Below, in pieces: positions 46,745 through 58,074 of a stretch of 64,000 nt of DNA (position 1 is the first letter of the stretch; every line of letters begins with the position of its first letter). Source of the DNA: Hypomesus transpacificus (taxonomy: Eukaryota > Chordata > Actinopteri > Osmeriformes > Osmeridae). Position numbers and translations under genes: made by a program. The stretch is taken from contig NC_061078.1 in the NCBI RefSeq assembly GCF_021917145.1, forward strand, positions 7,577,604 through 7,641,603. Reading direction: 5' to 3'. The notes below the pieces were generated by a model, which had not been told where the DNA came from, did not search any database, and worked only from the letters and a program-made list of their open reading frames with translations.

Positions 46745-49700
46745 ATATCTGTGCTTGCTTGCCCTTGTGTTTTTGTGTTGACCCCTTCTACGTCCTTCAC
46801 CAGATCTCCAGTCTGTTCCTGAACACCAGTGATCTGCAATCCCCCGGGTCCCTCTCCTCAGCCCGCCTCTCCCAGCTCGCAGATTTTCTTCCCTGGCTAG
46901 GCATTGACTTCTTGCAGAAGCTCAACCAATCACAGCTCAGCCTTTCTCTTCCTGCCTTATCTGCTGTGACCTTCTCTCCGGCAGAGGTACTGAGCCAGCC
47001 AATGGCATGCATCTGTTGACATTGTATGTTTTTGAATCAACAAATGGTAGTGGATGAGTTAAATATCAGCTAATCACACAGGTAACATTAGGTTACCTTA
47101 GGTACATTAGGTTTGGAGCAGCCAGTCCCAGGTGGTTCCAGTTGGTTACCAGGTTCAACAGATGACAGACAGCTGGCAGGTTGTCTCATGTGGCTTGAGA
47201 CGGGGCTGACCTGCAGTCTGACAGCTGCTCTACTGGCACCCAGACACCATCCGACTCTGGATGAATAGAGCAGCAAGGAGGGGAGAGTAGGAGAGAGTGT
47301 TCAGGTAGTGATGAGTTTCTTTTGTTTGTTCTAGGCTGCTGTAATTGTGGACAAGTTGTCCAGCAACACTGTAAGTATTTGAACGAAGGAAAGTGTGTGG
47401 TTTATCCTCAACTTCTTGCTGTGTATGTTGTGGCTACTTTTAGTGATGCTTTCTTACCCTTTCTTAACACATCCTTTTCTTTTCTTTACTTCTGCCCTTA
47501 CCTCTCCCCTGTTGCTTCCCCTCGCCCTCCCCCCTTCAGCTATCGGCCCCAGGGGGGCTACAGCAGCTGGGCTCCCTGGTGAAAGGGGTGAAGGTGGAAA
47601 CCCTCTGGAGCCTGACCTCCGACACACTGCTATCCTCACTGCCTGCCATGGCCCTGCCCAACCTCACCTTCAGCCCTTCACAGTCCAACGCTGTGGCCAG
47701 CAAACTCTGGGTACGACTCTAACCCTAACCCGTCTGCGTAGGAACATGCGCACACACAAACACATCCACTTGTGTGTGTGTGTGTCTGAGTATTGTGATG
47801 TTGTGTGGATGCAGGGCTCTGTAAATGTGACAGTCTGGCTGGACCAGGTGGAACCTCTCCTCTCCAGCACCCCTCTACTGAGCCTGCTGCCCCGGGCACG
47901 CCCCCTGATGACCAATACTTCCTCTACAAACACACGCCCCTGGAACACCCAGCAGGTACACACACACACATTCACACACACACACATGATATCACTGGCT
48001 TGTGTTTCTGTGGACAGCAGCCAATATTGAGATATTAGGCATATTATTAACCTGACAAATGTGTTTGGCAGCATGCCAGTGTTTGTGTGTGTGTTTGTTT
48101 GTGTGTGTTTGTTTGTGTGTGTGTGTGCATTTCCGTCAGTGTGATCATGTATTTGTCCCGGCTGCCTGTCATGAGAAGTGTGTCTGACAGAGTGCTGATG
48201 AGCAGCTGACTTATTAACCTCCAGGAGAAGGTGGGGTGGTTGTGTAACCTGGGACTCTGTTAACAAGAAACACTCATCCATCTGACACATTCACAATCAG
48301 TCTGGTCTGATGGAAATAGATCTCAGTGGGCTGTGTCAAAGTCAATCATAGATGATTAACTCCAGCTACTATCAATCAGAACAACACCAGGCCAATGTGA
48401 ACAATGACAATTTTCCATCCCATTGATGGCAGCAGTAATGGTTTGTGGTCTCTCTCCAGGCTCAGGCTCTGTTCCAAGAAGTGATGAACATAAAATCCAA
48501 CCTCTCCCCACAAGCTTTCCTGTAAGTCTCCCCTCTCTTCCTCATGTGAACTGTAACCGTGTGCTTAATTCATTTGAATAAACTTTCCATAGAAAGTTTA
48601 TTCAGGAAGGAAGTAAACTGTCTGTCTATGTTGTCTCTGTGTGTCTGTGTCTGTGTGTGTCTGTGTGCTTGTGCATGTGTACGTGCTTGTGTGTGCAGTG
48701 CCCTAGGTACCGTTGGCCCAGGTGCAAGCTGCAAGGTCCTGAAGAAGCTCTTCTTCTCTCAACCCTCCTCTTCCTCCCTACGGAGTCTACTGGTCTTCCT
48801 CCGAGAGCAGCCTGTTCCTTTACACAGCTCCTTGGTAACACACACACAAAGCTGTCTGCCAGTGGTGTGACCATGAGTCCAAGTGTTACTGACCAGATGT
48901 GTGTCTACCCTCTACCTGACAGACAAAGTGTGTGATAGAGGAACTGTACAAGCTGGACCTGTTCTCTGATCTGCTGGGGGAGCTGGGGGCTCAGATGGCT
49001 GTGGCCATGACGTAGGTTTCACAACATCAACATCAGAGACATTTGATTAGATATGAGAAAAAGGTATTGACAACGCCATTGGCAATACAGACTAATCACC
49101 ATGGCTTCTTCTTCTCCTTTCTCTCTCCAACTCTCTCTCTCTTTCCCTCTTCTCTATCTCCATCCCTCTCTCTCAGGGTGAGCACCATTAAGAAGTTCCC
49201 TTCAGACATGATGAACATCCTCAGGAAGATGATCGTCCAGGAGCCGCGCCACTTCCTGTTGCTCCCCAGGACCAAGCAGGAACTGCTGGTGGACAAGATG
49301 GTGCAGACCCTGGTCAGTCCCCTTCCCTCTATTACTCCCCTTTCTCCCTATCCTCCCTCCTCTCTACCTCTACCCTCTCCTCACTTCCCTCCAATCTTCT
49401 TTCTGACAGCCGTCATCAGTTTGATGTCTGGGTGCTGAGGTTACCAGGTTACACTGTGTTCATGTGTCTAAGATGTTGTTACCATGACAATCCTCTCTCC
49501 AGGAGATGTACACAGGACAGTACACGCAGGAAGAGTTCCAGTCGCTGGGTGTCATGGCGACCAGCGTGGTTGACGAGATGTTTGTCCAGCTGGATCGCAT
49601 GTTCCTGATGGACAGCGTGGAGCTGCTGAGAACGCTCTGCTACAGTAGCAGCAAGAGAGACCTGATGGCCCTCATCCTGCAGGAGCCAGCCATCTTTGGG

Positions 49701-51225
49701 TAGAAGACACGCGTGTGAACACACAGTCCCACACACTCACACAAGCACTCATACACAACACACACATCTCTCCTCAGATGAGTAACATGTGTCTCTCTGC
49801 CCCCTCAGACCGGTCCAGAACTGGACCACAGCAGTTCTGAACCAGGTGGATCGCTTCATCTTCTTCCTGCCTCCAGACAAGCTGAAGCTTTTACCCCCGG
49901 TACCATTCTCTCCTTCTCTTTGCTTCTTTTCTCCTCTCTTCTCCTGTCTTCTCCTCTCCTCTCTTCTATTCTTAGGATGCCCACAGTGTGTTTGATGACG
50001 GTATAATGATTGTGTATTGGACCTTATTGTCTAGTGGTGGATAGTGTGTCCTGATTTGTGTGGAGGTGTTGAGCTGGCTATAGGACACCAGGCAGTAGGC
50101 CAGGCTGTACCGTGCTCAGCCGGGTCAATGGAAACCTACCTGCTGGTGTCAGGTCTCCTGGAGGTGTCGGGATCTTAGGTGCTGTCCAAGTCAGTCCTGT
50201 TCATGTTATGTGTGTGTGTGTGTGTTTCGGTGTGTGTGGTCCACAGGCTTTGTTGACCCAGGGTCGTATTGAAAGGTTATTCCAGAGCCAGCGGCGGTGG
50301 GAGGTGGAGGAGATGGGTGCCTTATGCATGGCGGGGCGGGACCAGGAAGAGAAGATGGCGCTGTTTGGCAGAGAGCAGTTCCTGCTCCAGTATTTCTTGG
50401 GTTTCCTCATCGTGGGCCGACTCACAGGTGAGGAGCAGATTGTGATCAGCTCGGTGTGAACGGCACCTCTCTAGATATCCAACTAACTTGTTATTGAATA
50501 AAACATAGTTGGTAAACTGACCCAGCAAGTAATCCAATTATGTCTGACCCTTGATGTCTCTGTGTCCAGCCCCCACACTGGTCCCAAGCTGTGAGAACCT
50601 GAAGTCCACTGCCCCCTCGGCCTGGAGCATCGGCAGCCTGACAGGCATGTCCAAGGATGCCTTCACCAGCTGCCTGGAACTCATCGGCCAGGACCCCTTC
50701 CTCACCCCCTATGACCTCACTGTGCTGTTGAAGAAAACCAAGCAGGTTGGTTTGAGTCGTTTTAATATCCACTGAGCCTAGAGGTCTCAGCGTAGGTCCA
50801 CTGGATCAATAGTTCTCTCTATTATACAACATTGTCATTAACTTACTCTGCTGAAATCCAATGTCAAAGTTTACCTAAATTGCCAGATGTCTTTCTGTAT
50901 TGACCCTTTCTGTTACCGGAAGCAGGGCTTTGCTCTTTCTTGCTCTCAATCTCTCTCTCCAACCCCCCCCCTCCCCCAGGTGTATGGTGCAGTGGCGTCC
51001 TTCCCCCCCTCTGTGGTGTCTCGCCTGGGCAGGCTGGCCCTCCAGCTCACTGTGGAGGAGCTAGGGACCCTGAGGCTCTCTGAGCTCAGCAGCGTTGCTG
51101 CCCTGGGGTCCATCAGCACCTGGTCCACTAGACAGGTCTCACACACACAAACGTGTACACACAACCGTACATACACACACAATATTGTAGACTGTCTTCT
51201 ACCCATCCATATCCTGATTGTAAAT

Positions 51226-51259
<34 letters not shown>

Positions 51260-52784
51260 TCAGCTGCCAGCGTTGTTCTCCTCACTGCTCAACTCCACCA
51301 AGCTCAGTCCCAGCCAGCTGGACTCCAGCACTTTGGTGGCAATTGGGCATATAATCTGTGGGATCAGCTCCATCGAAATGCGCACACTCAATGCGGTCCA
51401 GTTTAGGTAACGAGAGATTTAGTTTCCTCTCCTTTACCCGATTCTCTTCTTCCCCACCACCTCTCTTTACCTCTTTTTTCCTCTCCTTCATCCTCTCATT
51501 TCCTCTCTCTTCCTTTCCACTCCTCTTGTCTCCTCCCCACTACTGCCTCTTTCTCTTCCCTCCTCTCGTTTCCTCCCCCCCTCCTCCTCTGACCTGTGTC
51601 TCCCTCTGGTGGCTGCAGTAAGGCAGTGCTGTGGCTGGGTCATCTGAGGTTGGCCTGTTCTGAGGAGCAGCTGGCGTCCCTGGTGGGTCTGCTGAGCCAC
51701 GACCAGGCCTTTGGCCTCATCAGCTCCTGGGGGCCCCAGGTCTTCATTGAGATCGGGGTTTTGGCAGGTAGACCTCAGATTCATGGTTCTACATAGTTGT
51801 ATACTGAGATTCACTACTATGTGGTTCACTTAAGATAGAAGAACATACAAAAAGTATGACATCATGCTGCTGGGTACTTCATGTGTAGACTTGTTAAGAC
51901 ATTATCAGGCTGTTGCAGTGGCCCTGTAGAGTTAATTTGACATTCTTCTGAAACAATGTTGAACTATGTACAAAAATGTTGCTGTCAGAGTTGATCTTTC
52001 TGGTGTTGTCTCTGCCCTTCTGTAGCTGGCATCTCAGACATGTCCATGTCTGCTCTGGTGAAGGAGCAGATTGAGGGATTCTCTCCTCTGGCTGTCTCCC
52101 TCATCCCTCCACAGAAGTTTGCTGTGAGTGTCATGTAGCCATGCTACAATACTGAGTGCAGCGGTCCAGCTGGTCTTTATTGTTGATGCTATGTTCATGT
52201 GCTCATAGTCATCATGTCATCATTGTTGTCTTCATAGCCATGTGCTTGGATTTATGTGTTAATGTATGCGCTCATAGGTTCATATTCACGTTGTGTCATG
52301 TTTAATACAGTAATGTAATGTCAGTGCGTTTAAATGAATCTGTTTCTATTCCTATGTTCATACTAACGTATTCATATCCTGGTGCCACATCCTCAGGTGG
52401 TGTTCAACCAGGCTCAGATCAACATGTTCTCATATGAACAGGCTATGGCGGTGACCCCGGAGCAGCGAGCCCTTCTGTCGGACGTGCAGCAGACAGCTCT
52501 GTCCATGGTGTTAACGTCCTGGGAGAACAGACCTCTGGACTTCAGAGGTAATTATGAAGATGCCGCCTCACAGCTAGAAAAAGGACCTTCACACAACCCC
52601 CTTCAAGAAGATCCTCATTCAGTCGTTCTAGTGTCCAACATGTATATTAATGTGTGGTCTTGGTCTGCAGTATAACAATGGGGATTGTGTGTGCTCCCCA
52701 GACAGGTCTTCAGGGCTCACCCTGAGTCCCAGTCCTCTGTGTCACCTGCTTGGACTACTGATGCTTCTGCTTTGGTTGGTCTGA
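40992..52784 (+). CDS. strc: Stereocilin-like protein (mesothelin/otoancorin superfamily)
   Basis: 31 exons join in frame to 2034 residues: 40992-41049, 41144-41902, 42001-42025, 42204-42693, 42824-42996, 43151-44357, 44445-44693, 45027-45092, 45189-45299, 45625-45779, 45901-46087, 46285-46400, 46513-46642, 46804-46986, 47335-47370, 47540-47710, 47815-47955, 48460-48521, 48699-48834, 48923-49011, 49177-49312, 49503-49699, 49809-49899, 50247-50427, 50570-50745, 50980-51135, 51264-51406, 51619-51767, 52026-52123, 52397-52547, 52702-52784. It begins with a signal peptide ([19 protein letters not shown]). Residues about 445-835 form six cysteine repeats. The long C-terminal part is made of leucine-rich helical repeats like those of mesothelin, otoancorin and stereocilin. 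The last exon ends in a hydrophobic run ([12 protein letters not shown]) with no tail, as in GPI-anchored proteins. Stereocilin links hair-cell stereocilia to each other and to the tectorial membrane. The choice of stereocilin over otoancorin rests mainly on the chromosome 15 neighbours. Confidence 0.85.
42779..42808. repeat. (ACTC)n microsatellite before an strc acceptor
   Basis: About seven ACTC units in the short intron between the strc exons ending at 42693 and starting at 42824. Confidence 0.9.
46664..46742. repeat. (TCTG)n microsatellite
   Basis: About 20 perfect TCTG units in the strc intron after the exon ending at 46642. The repeat starts only about 20 bp from the donor. Confidence 0.95.
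51228..51259. repeat. (GT)n run directly before an strc acceptor
   Basis: About 16 GT units lead almost directly to TCTCAG at 51263, leaving only a very short polypyrimidine tract. Confidence 0.9.
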
Positions 52785-53520
52785 ACAGGTCTGGTCTAAA
52801 CTGGCTTGTCCTGGCCTGGTCTGGTCTGGACCGCCTGACCTGCTGAATGACTCCCTCAATGATTCCGAAGTTGGAGAATTTAAGATGTAAAGATTGTAAG
52901 AGATTAGGTGAGCAAAGACAGTGTAGAGAAGAATAAAACATTTTCTCATGTCAGGTGTAAAAATCCTATATACACTCACGCTTTATACAAATATATAAAA
53001 AGTTATTTATTGAAATGTTGCATTTTGCTTACTATCAAAGATTGGGTTTATTTTACCCTAATTAAATATAATACATCATTGCATTTTGTTCTGCGCTAAC
53101 CTTTGTTGATATTGCTGTGAGTTTTGTATTGTTGTGAAAATAATCGATATTCAAATAAAATAATAGCCTATAACAAATGTTTGTCTCTCTGGACACCTTT
53201 GTGCAACTTAACATACAAAAACGGTGTAAACAACTCAAAGAAAATACTGCTTCTGGCCACATTCAACAAAAAACCTTTAGAGCCGTACTTGAATAGATGT
53301 TTTGTAAAGATTTTAGAGGATGGACTGGAGTAAGCAAGATGGCCGCTAAACCACAAAAGGCGTTGATAAGCCCGTTCCCGTTACATTGCGTTCAGATCTA
53401 GAAGTCTTACAGCGTAGGTGCCAGGAGTTGTTTCTGGACTAGCCCAAAGAGCTCGTGGGTGAATGCCTGGTCGCTCCATCTGCTGACTGCTGTCAAAACC
53501 TGCACACACACACAGCAAAG
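52785..53520 (+). other. strc 3'UTR and eif3j upstream region
   Basis: AATAAA occurs at 52932 and again near 53155. Only a few hundred bases then separate strc from the eif3j ATG at 53521, so the eif3j promoter must lie in the region of about 53160-53520. No TATA box is seen. Confidence 0.55.
52932..52937 (+). promoter_or_regulatory. Poly(A) signal AATAAA, strc
   Basis: The canonical hexamer lies about 150 bp after the strc stop. A second one lies near 53155. Confidence 0.6.
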
Positions 53521-55571
53521 ATGGCGGACGCCGACTGGGGTGAGATTCTAAGTTAGAAATGATCACATTATCTAACTAGAAAGCTACATATAAAGTTAAA
53601 ACTACTACTATTTATTAGATGGATATTGAAATGAACTCAAGTTAAATTGTTATCGTCTCCGTATATTTCATATAGATAATGACAACTTCGAACATCTTGA
53701 ACCGATCCCAAAGGCGGTTGTACTGGACAAATGGGAGGGCGAAGACGAAGAGGATGATGTAAAGGTAAGCTAAGCTATTTTACTTGCGCGCAAGATAGTC
53801 CAGTGAAGGTTTTAACAGTTGGCCATATCCAAACTCTCAACGTGTAGTCAACTGCTCCATTTTGTTTGATGCAGTGTTTTAACTAGTCAAGCCTATATTT
53901 GCGTTCTCTGAACTGTTGTCAGCTAACAGACTCTTAAAACGCGTTGCTCTAGCTAGCTAGCTACGTACTGGCCGTAACGTGAAAACCATGCATGGCAGAG
54001 GCTCATCCAGCTAGCCTAGCCAGTGTTAGTTAGCCTAGCCAAAACTCAAGGCCGCATGTGAAAATGTCAACGTGTGTTGCCTGTTGGATTCTTCATCCAA
54101 GTTTCTTCTCCCACTTTAGATACGCTTTTGCTGGTGACACTACATCGCTAGAAAGCTAGCAAGAGCTACGTTGTCACAGATTGTAAAGGGGGTTAATTGC
54201 GTACACATAAGTAGTTATTACTTTCGAGCTAGCTCGGCTAGCTAACGTTTAAATCTGTCAAGAAAATGTGAACATGATAAAGAAGATCACTATCCGATGA
54301 CTCAGTTGGGCAACAGTGCTAGAAGCTTCCAACTCTGAAACATACCAGGAGTAATGTGCTTTTTCTAGCACTCCCAGCTAAAGACATTTTCCCGTTCTCT
54401 TACTCTCCTGAATGTTAAAGAAAATTTGAGAATTTTGTGGAAAGGTTTAGTCAGGCCTGTTCTGTAGCATATGGTGTGAACGGCCAGGACAAATGATGCT
54501 TTATTCAGGCGCATACAGCAACTCTCATTGTAGTTTGTGCCTGTAGGGAGGCTTACTGTGTATATGAGCCATATTCAACTGTCAAATGTCAATTTCTGAT
54601 TCTAATCAGATTTTGGATGCCAGTGTCATGTGTAAATGTGGTCTGTGTGGTTTGTTTTGTGATGTTGCTCTCTTTCAACCTGTAGAGCCATAAAACTAAA
54701 ATAATGCTCAAATCTTTAAAGATGCATCATGAAATCATTCCCCATCTGTGCTAATGAGATGCTGAGTGTCTCAGTATCTAACTGATCTTTTGTTCAAACA
54801 TGGTGTGATGGTCTCACCTGCACACAGGGGTTCTGAAAATTCATTACATCTCAAGTTTCTGATTCTCTCTTCAGGACAATTGGGATGATGAGGAGGAGGA
54901 GAAGAAGGCGGAGGTTAAAAAAGCAGGTGCGGTAATACTCATATCAATACTACAGAAGACTCAAGTAGACAGAAGTACCGGAATGCTGTCTGCTGTCTCT
55001 CGTGATGTGACTTTACTCTCATCATGCACCTTTTCGTTTCAGAGACAAAAGTGTCAGAAAAGAAGAAATTGAGTGAAAAAATCAAAGAAAAAGAAAACAG
55101 ATTAAGGAAAAAACAGGAGGAGAAGCGTTCAATGGTGAGTTCAAGGGCCTGCCTGCTCACGGGTGTTCAACTCTACATTTACATTTAATTAATTTAGCTG
55201 CATTTTTATCCAAAATTACATACAAATAGTGCATATGGTAATTACAGCATCAGAATAGCTGATAATGTCAGCCTGCTCTACCACTTATCTTGAGCTGAGC
55301 CTTGGGAGAATTGTAATTGTTGTCACCAGGAAGCAGAGGAGCTGAGTCCTGAAGAGCAGCAAGCGGAGAAGCTGAGGGTGATGCAGCTACAGGAGGCAGC
55401 AGATCTGGAGCTCGCTAAGGAGGCTTTCGGTATGCCCTGGATGATCACCTGAAGCCTGTCCCTGTCTCACTCACTGTCCCTCTCTGTCTCTCTCTCTTTA
55501 TCTCTCTCTCTCTTTATCTATCTCTCTCTCTCACACTCTCTCTCTCACACTCTCTCTCTCTCTCTCTCTCA

Positions 55572-55605
<34 letters not shown>

Positions 55606-56378
55606 TTCTCTCTCTCACACTCACTTTCACACTCTCTCTTTCTCTCACTCTCTCTCTCTCTCACACTCACTTTCACACTCTCTCTCTCTCTCTCTCTGTC
55701 CCTCTCTCTCTCACTCACACACTCTCTGTCCCTCTCTCCCCTGCTACAGGTGTTAGCAGTAGTAACAACTTGTCAGGTCTAGATGCTATGTGCCCATCCT
55801 CCAAAGACGACTTCACAGAGTTTGAGAAGCTGCTGAAAGAGAAGATCTCTCAGTTTGAGAAGTCGGTTCATTATTCAAATTTCCTGGATTCCTTGTTTCG
55901 GGAGCTTTGTATTTCATGTGAGTTTCACCTTTTGACTTTTAAACACATTGGCATTACTTCAATCACATCCATTCCCTAAGTAAGTGTTTTATTTATCTAT
56001 TCACAGTGGAAGTTGAAGACTTGAAGAAGATCAGCGGTTCTCTGACAGCTCTACTGAATGAAAAACAGAAACAAGAAAAAGTGAGTATCTGGCGCTTTTT
56101 TGTTTGGGAATTGTAGTTCTTCCTATGACCAGGGGAGGGACAAGTTAACCTAGCTCTGGTCCAGCCAGCAACTCAAAGCATCCTGTGTGTAAAATGGACT
56201 GTCTTATGTTTGGTTAATTCATGCTCTTCTTTTTTTGTCTTAGCAAAACAAGCAAGGCAAGAAGAAGAAAAAAGGTGTGGTGCCTGCTGGAGGGATGAAG
56301 TCCAAGATGAAGGACGACCTTGCAGACTACGGCGATTTTGAAGGCGGCTACACCCAAGACTATGAGGACTTCATGTGA
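53521..56378 (+). CDS. eif3j: Eukaryotic translation initiation factor 3 subunit J
   Basis: Eight exons: 53521-53539, 53676-53764, 54875-54926, 55043-55134, 55330-55429, 55750-55917, 56007-56080 and 56244-56378. They join in frame to 242 residues (human protein about 258). The start MADADW sits in a short 19-bp first exon. The acidic N-terminus (DKWEGEDEEDD, DNWDDEEEEK) is followed by a basic coiled coil (about 55-120), the conserved DAMCPSSKDDFTEFEKLLKE region, and a lysine-rich tail ending DYEDFM. eIF3j is the loosely bound eIF3 subunit that contacts the decoding centre of the 40S ribosome and helps recruit eIF3 and recycle ribosomes in the cytoplasm. It lies tail to tail with cilp. The intron before exon 6 holds a long CT repeat. 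Confidence 0.97.
55473..55735. repeat. (CT)n/(CA) low-complexity tract before eif3j exon 6
   Basis: About 260 bp of CTCTCT with ACACTC interruptions run almost to the CTACAG acceptor at 55749. Confidence 0.92.
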
Positions 56379-56970
56379 CAACGGCCTCCCCACCTCCACC
56401 ACACCCCCTCCTCCTCCTCCCCCCAGACATGCAGCTGCTCCCCCAACATAGTGCCACTTTGGAACTATGTGTCATTCTTCATTTTGCTTCTACCACCTGA
56501 GGGACTACAGGGAGCATCTTGTATCACAACCTCTTATGTTTCACACATAGACATGGACCTGCCTTTTCTTTCCTTCATTCTGCCTCAAAACACAAATCCT
56601 CAAGTCACAAAACCTCTCGACCCCATTGTTCACGATCAGTTTAACGACCCAGCTTCAGTCAGAAAATACAATGCCTGCTGTCTGTGTTCTGTGTAGGTAT
56701 CATTTTTGATTTAGGAAAATGATTGCTCGTCTCAAAATACAGCAGATTACAAAGTATTGCTAATTGCAGCTTCATAGAAACGATTGAGGTTCTATGCAAA
56801 TTGTATTCAACCAGAATGTCTGTAAATATTAGGTCTCTCACTTTGCCTGTGATTGGGTTCCTTACAGGAAAAGTATATAGTATCTATAAACCTTTTGGTT
56901 GCCAAATACAAGAATCAAAGTACATTTCATCTTCAGAATAAATAAAGAAGTTTAATTAGTTTTTGCTTTG
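56379..56970 (+). other. eif3j 3'UTR
   Basis: It follows the TGA at 56376 and ends with overlapping AATAAA signals at about 56937-56946. Confidence 0.65.
56937..56946 (+). promoter_or_regulatory. Overlapping poly(A) signals, eif3j
   Basis: AATAAATAAA gives two overlapping hexamers about 560 bp after the stop, followed by a T-rich stretch. A later AATAAA near 57438 could be an alternative. Confidence 0.65.
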
Positions 56971-58074
56971 GACTGATACTGACACTACAGGTTGAGTGGG
57001 AGCCCCAGGGCTTCACTGGAAAAAGGGACAGAGAGAGTAGCAGAGCGACCACCTCACAGACGCTCTCTGGAAACGTCTGGAATATCTTTGAAGAAGTTGA
57101 AGCAAAGGAAACTTCTTTTTGTTTTTTTGTGTGTGTATTCAACAATGTAATTAACAAAATAGGTGTAATTACTCCTGATGCAGATAGAGAAGTGTGATCT
57201 GGCGAGTTGTCCTTGGCTTGCAGCACAAAGTCCCCTTATAACTGCTTTTGCAGGCTTGTATCCAATGAAATGTGTAGAAGGTGGCCTGTAGTGTCTGTCC
57301 TCAAAAGGGACAGTCTTGAAGGTGGCTCGTTAACCTTCTCCCTATTTGCTAATTATCGACCAGTTCCAACTTGATCAGGAAAGGGGTAGGGTATTAAGAC
57401 TCCAGCATCTGCTGTGTTTTATATGCATCATAATTTAATAAAATCACTGGTCAGAAATAAGTTTTGCCTGTCTTTGCTGTCTTGAACCAGAGAAAAAATA
57501 AGTTACTGTATAGAGACATTTAAAGGACTCTGGAATAATCTCATAACATATATCCATGTTTGTTTCCATTTTTATTGGGGGTTTGACTTATACATCAATG
57601 GTTACAACCTAGTAATAAATATCCCTTTATTTACAATTTCAAGTAGTAAATATTCATCTCACTACAGATGAAGAAAAGGTATTAATATTTACTGTTAAAC
57701 TCCTGTTAAACCTCCCGACAAATGTTCCCTGGGACAGATACCTGTTGTAGATAATAGTTTTCCAGTTATGAATTAATATTGGTGTTTTTACAAAATGTAT
57801 AAGTGAGAGTTCTATATCAAAAGCTATATCAAAACAGTACAAACAGTTTGAAAATATAACATAAGAATCAGCCAGCATTATAAAATTCATCCGCTATACC
57901 TGAATGACTTGGGCCTGTTACTACTCAAAAATGCATCCTTTCCCATTCCCAGATCACCACACAGTGAATTAAAGTGATTTCTCAGAGTAAGGAAGATTGA
58001 GCACAGGGCCCATGTGTTGTATAGTGAGTTGGAGTGTGGAGCTGAACAACTGGCCTGAGGAGAAGTGTGTAATT
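56971..58074. other. Region between the convergent genes eif3j and cilp, holding the cilp 3'UTR
   Basis: No coding exon is seen. On the - strand, AATAAA signals for cilp are present (+ strand TTTATT at 57626-57631 and 57571-57576), giving a cilp 3'UTR of about 450-520 bp. Confidence 0.55.
57571..57631 (-). promoter_or_regulatory. Candidate cilp poly(A) signals
   Basis: Two AATAAA hexamers on the - strand, at 57626-57631 and 57571-57576, downstream of the cilp stop. Confidence 0.5.
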
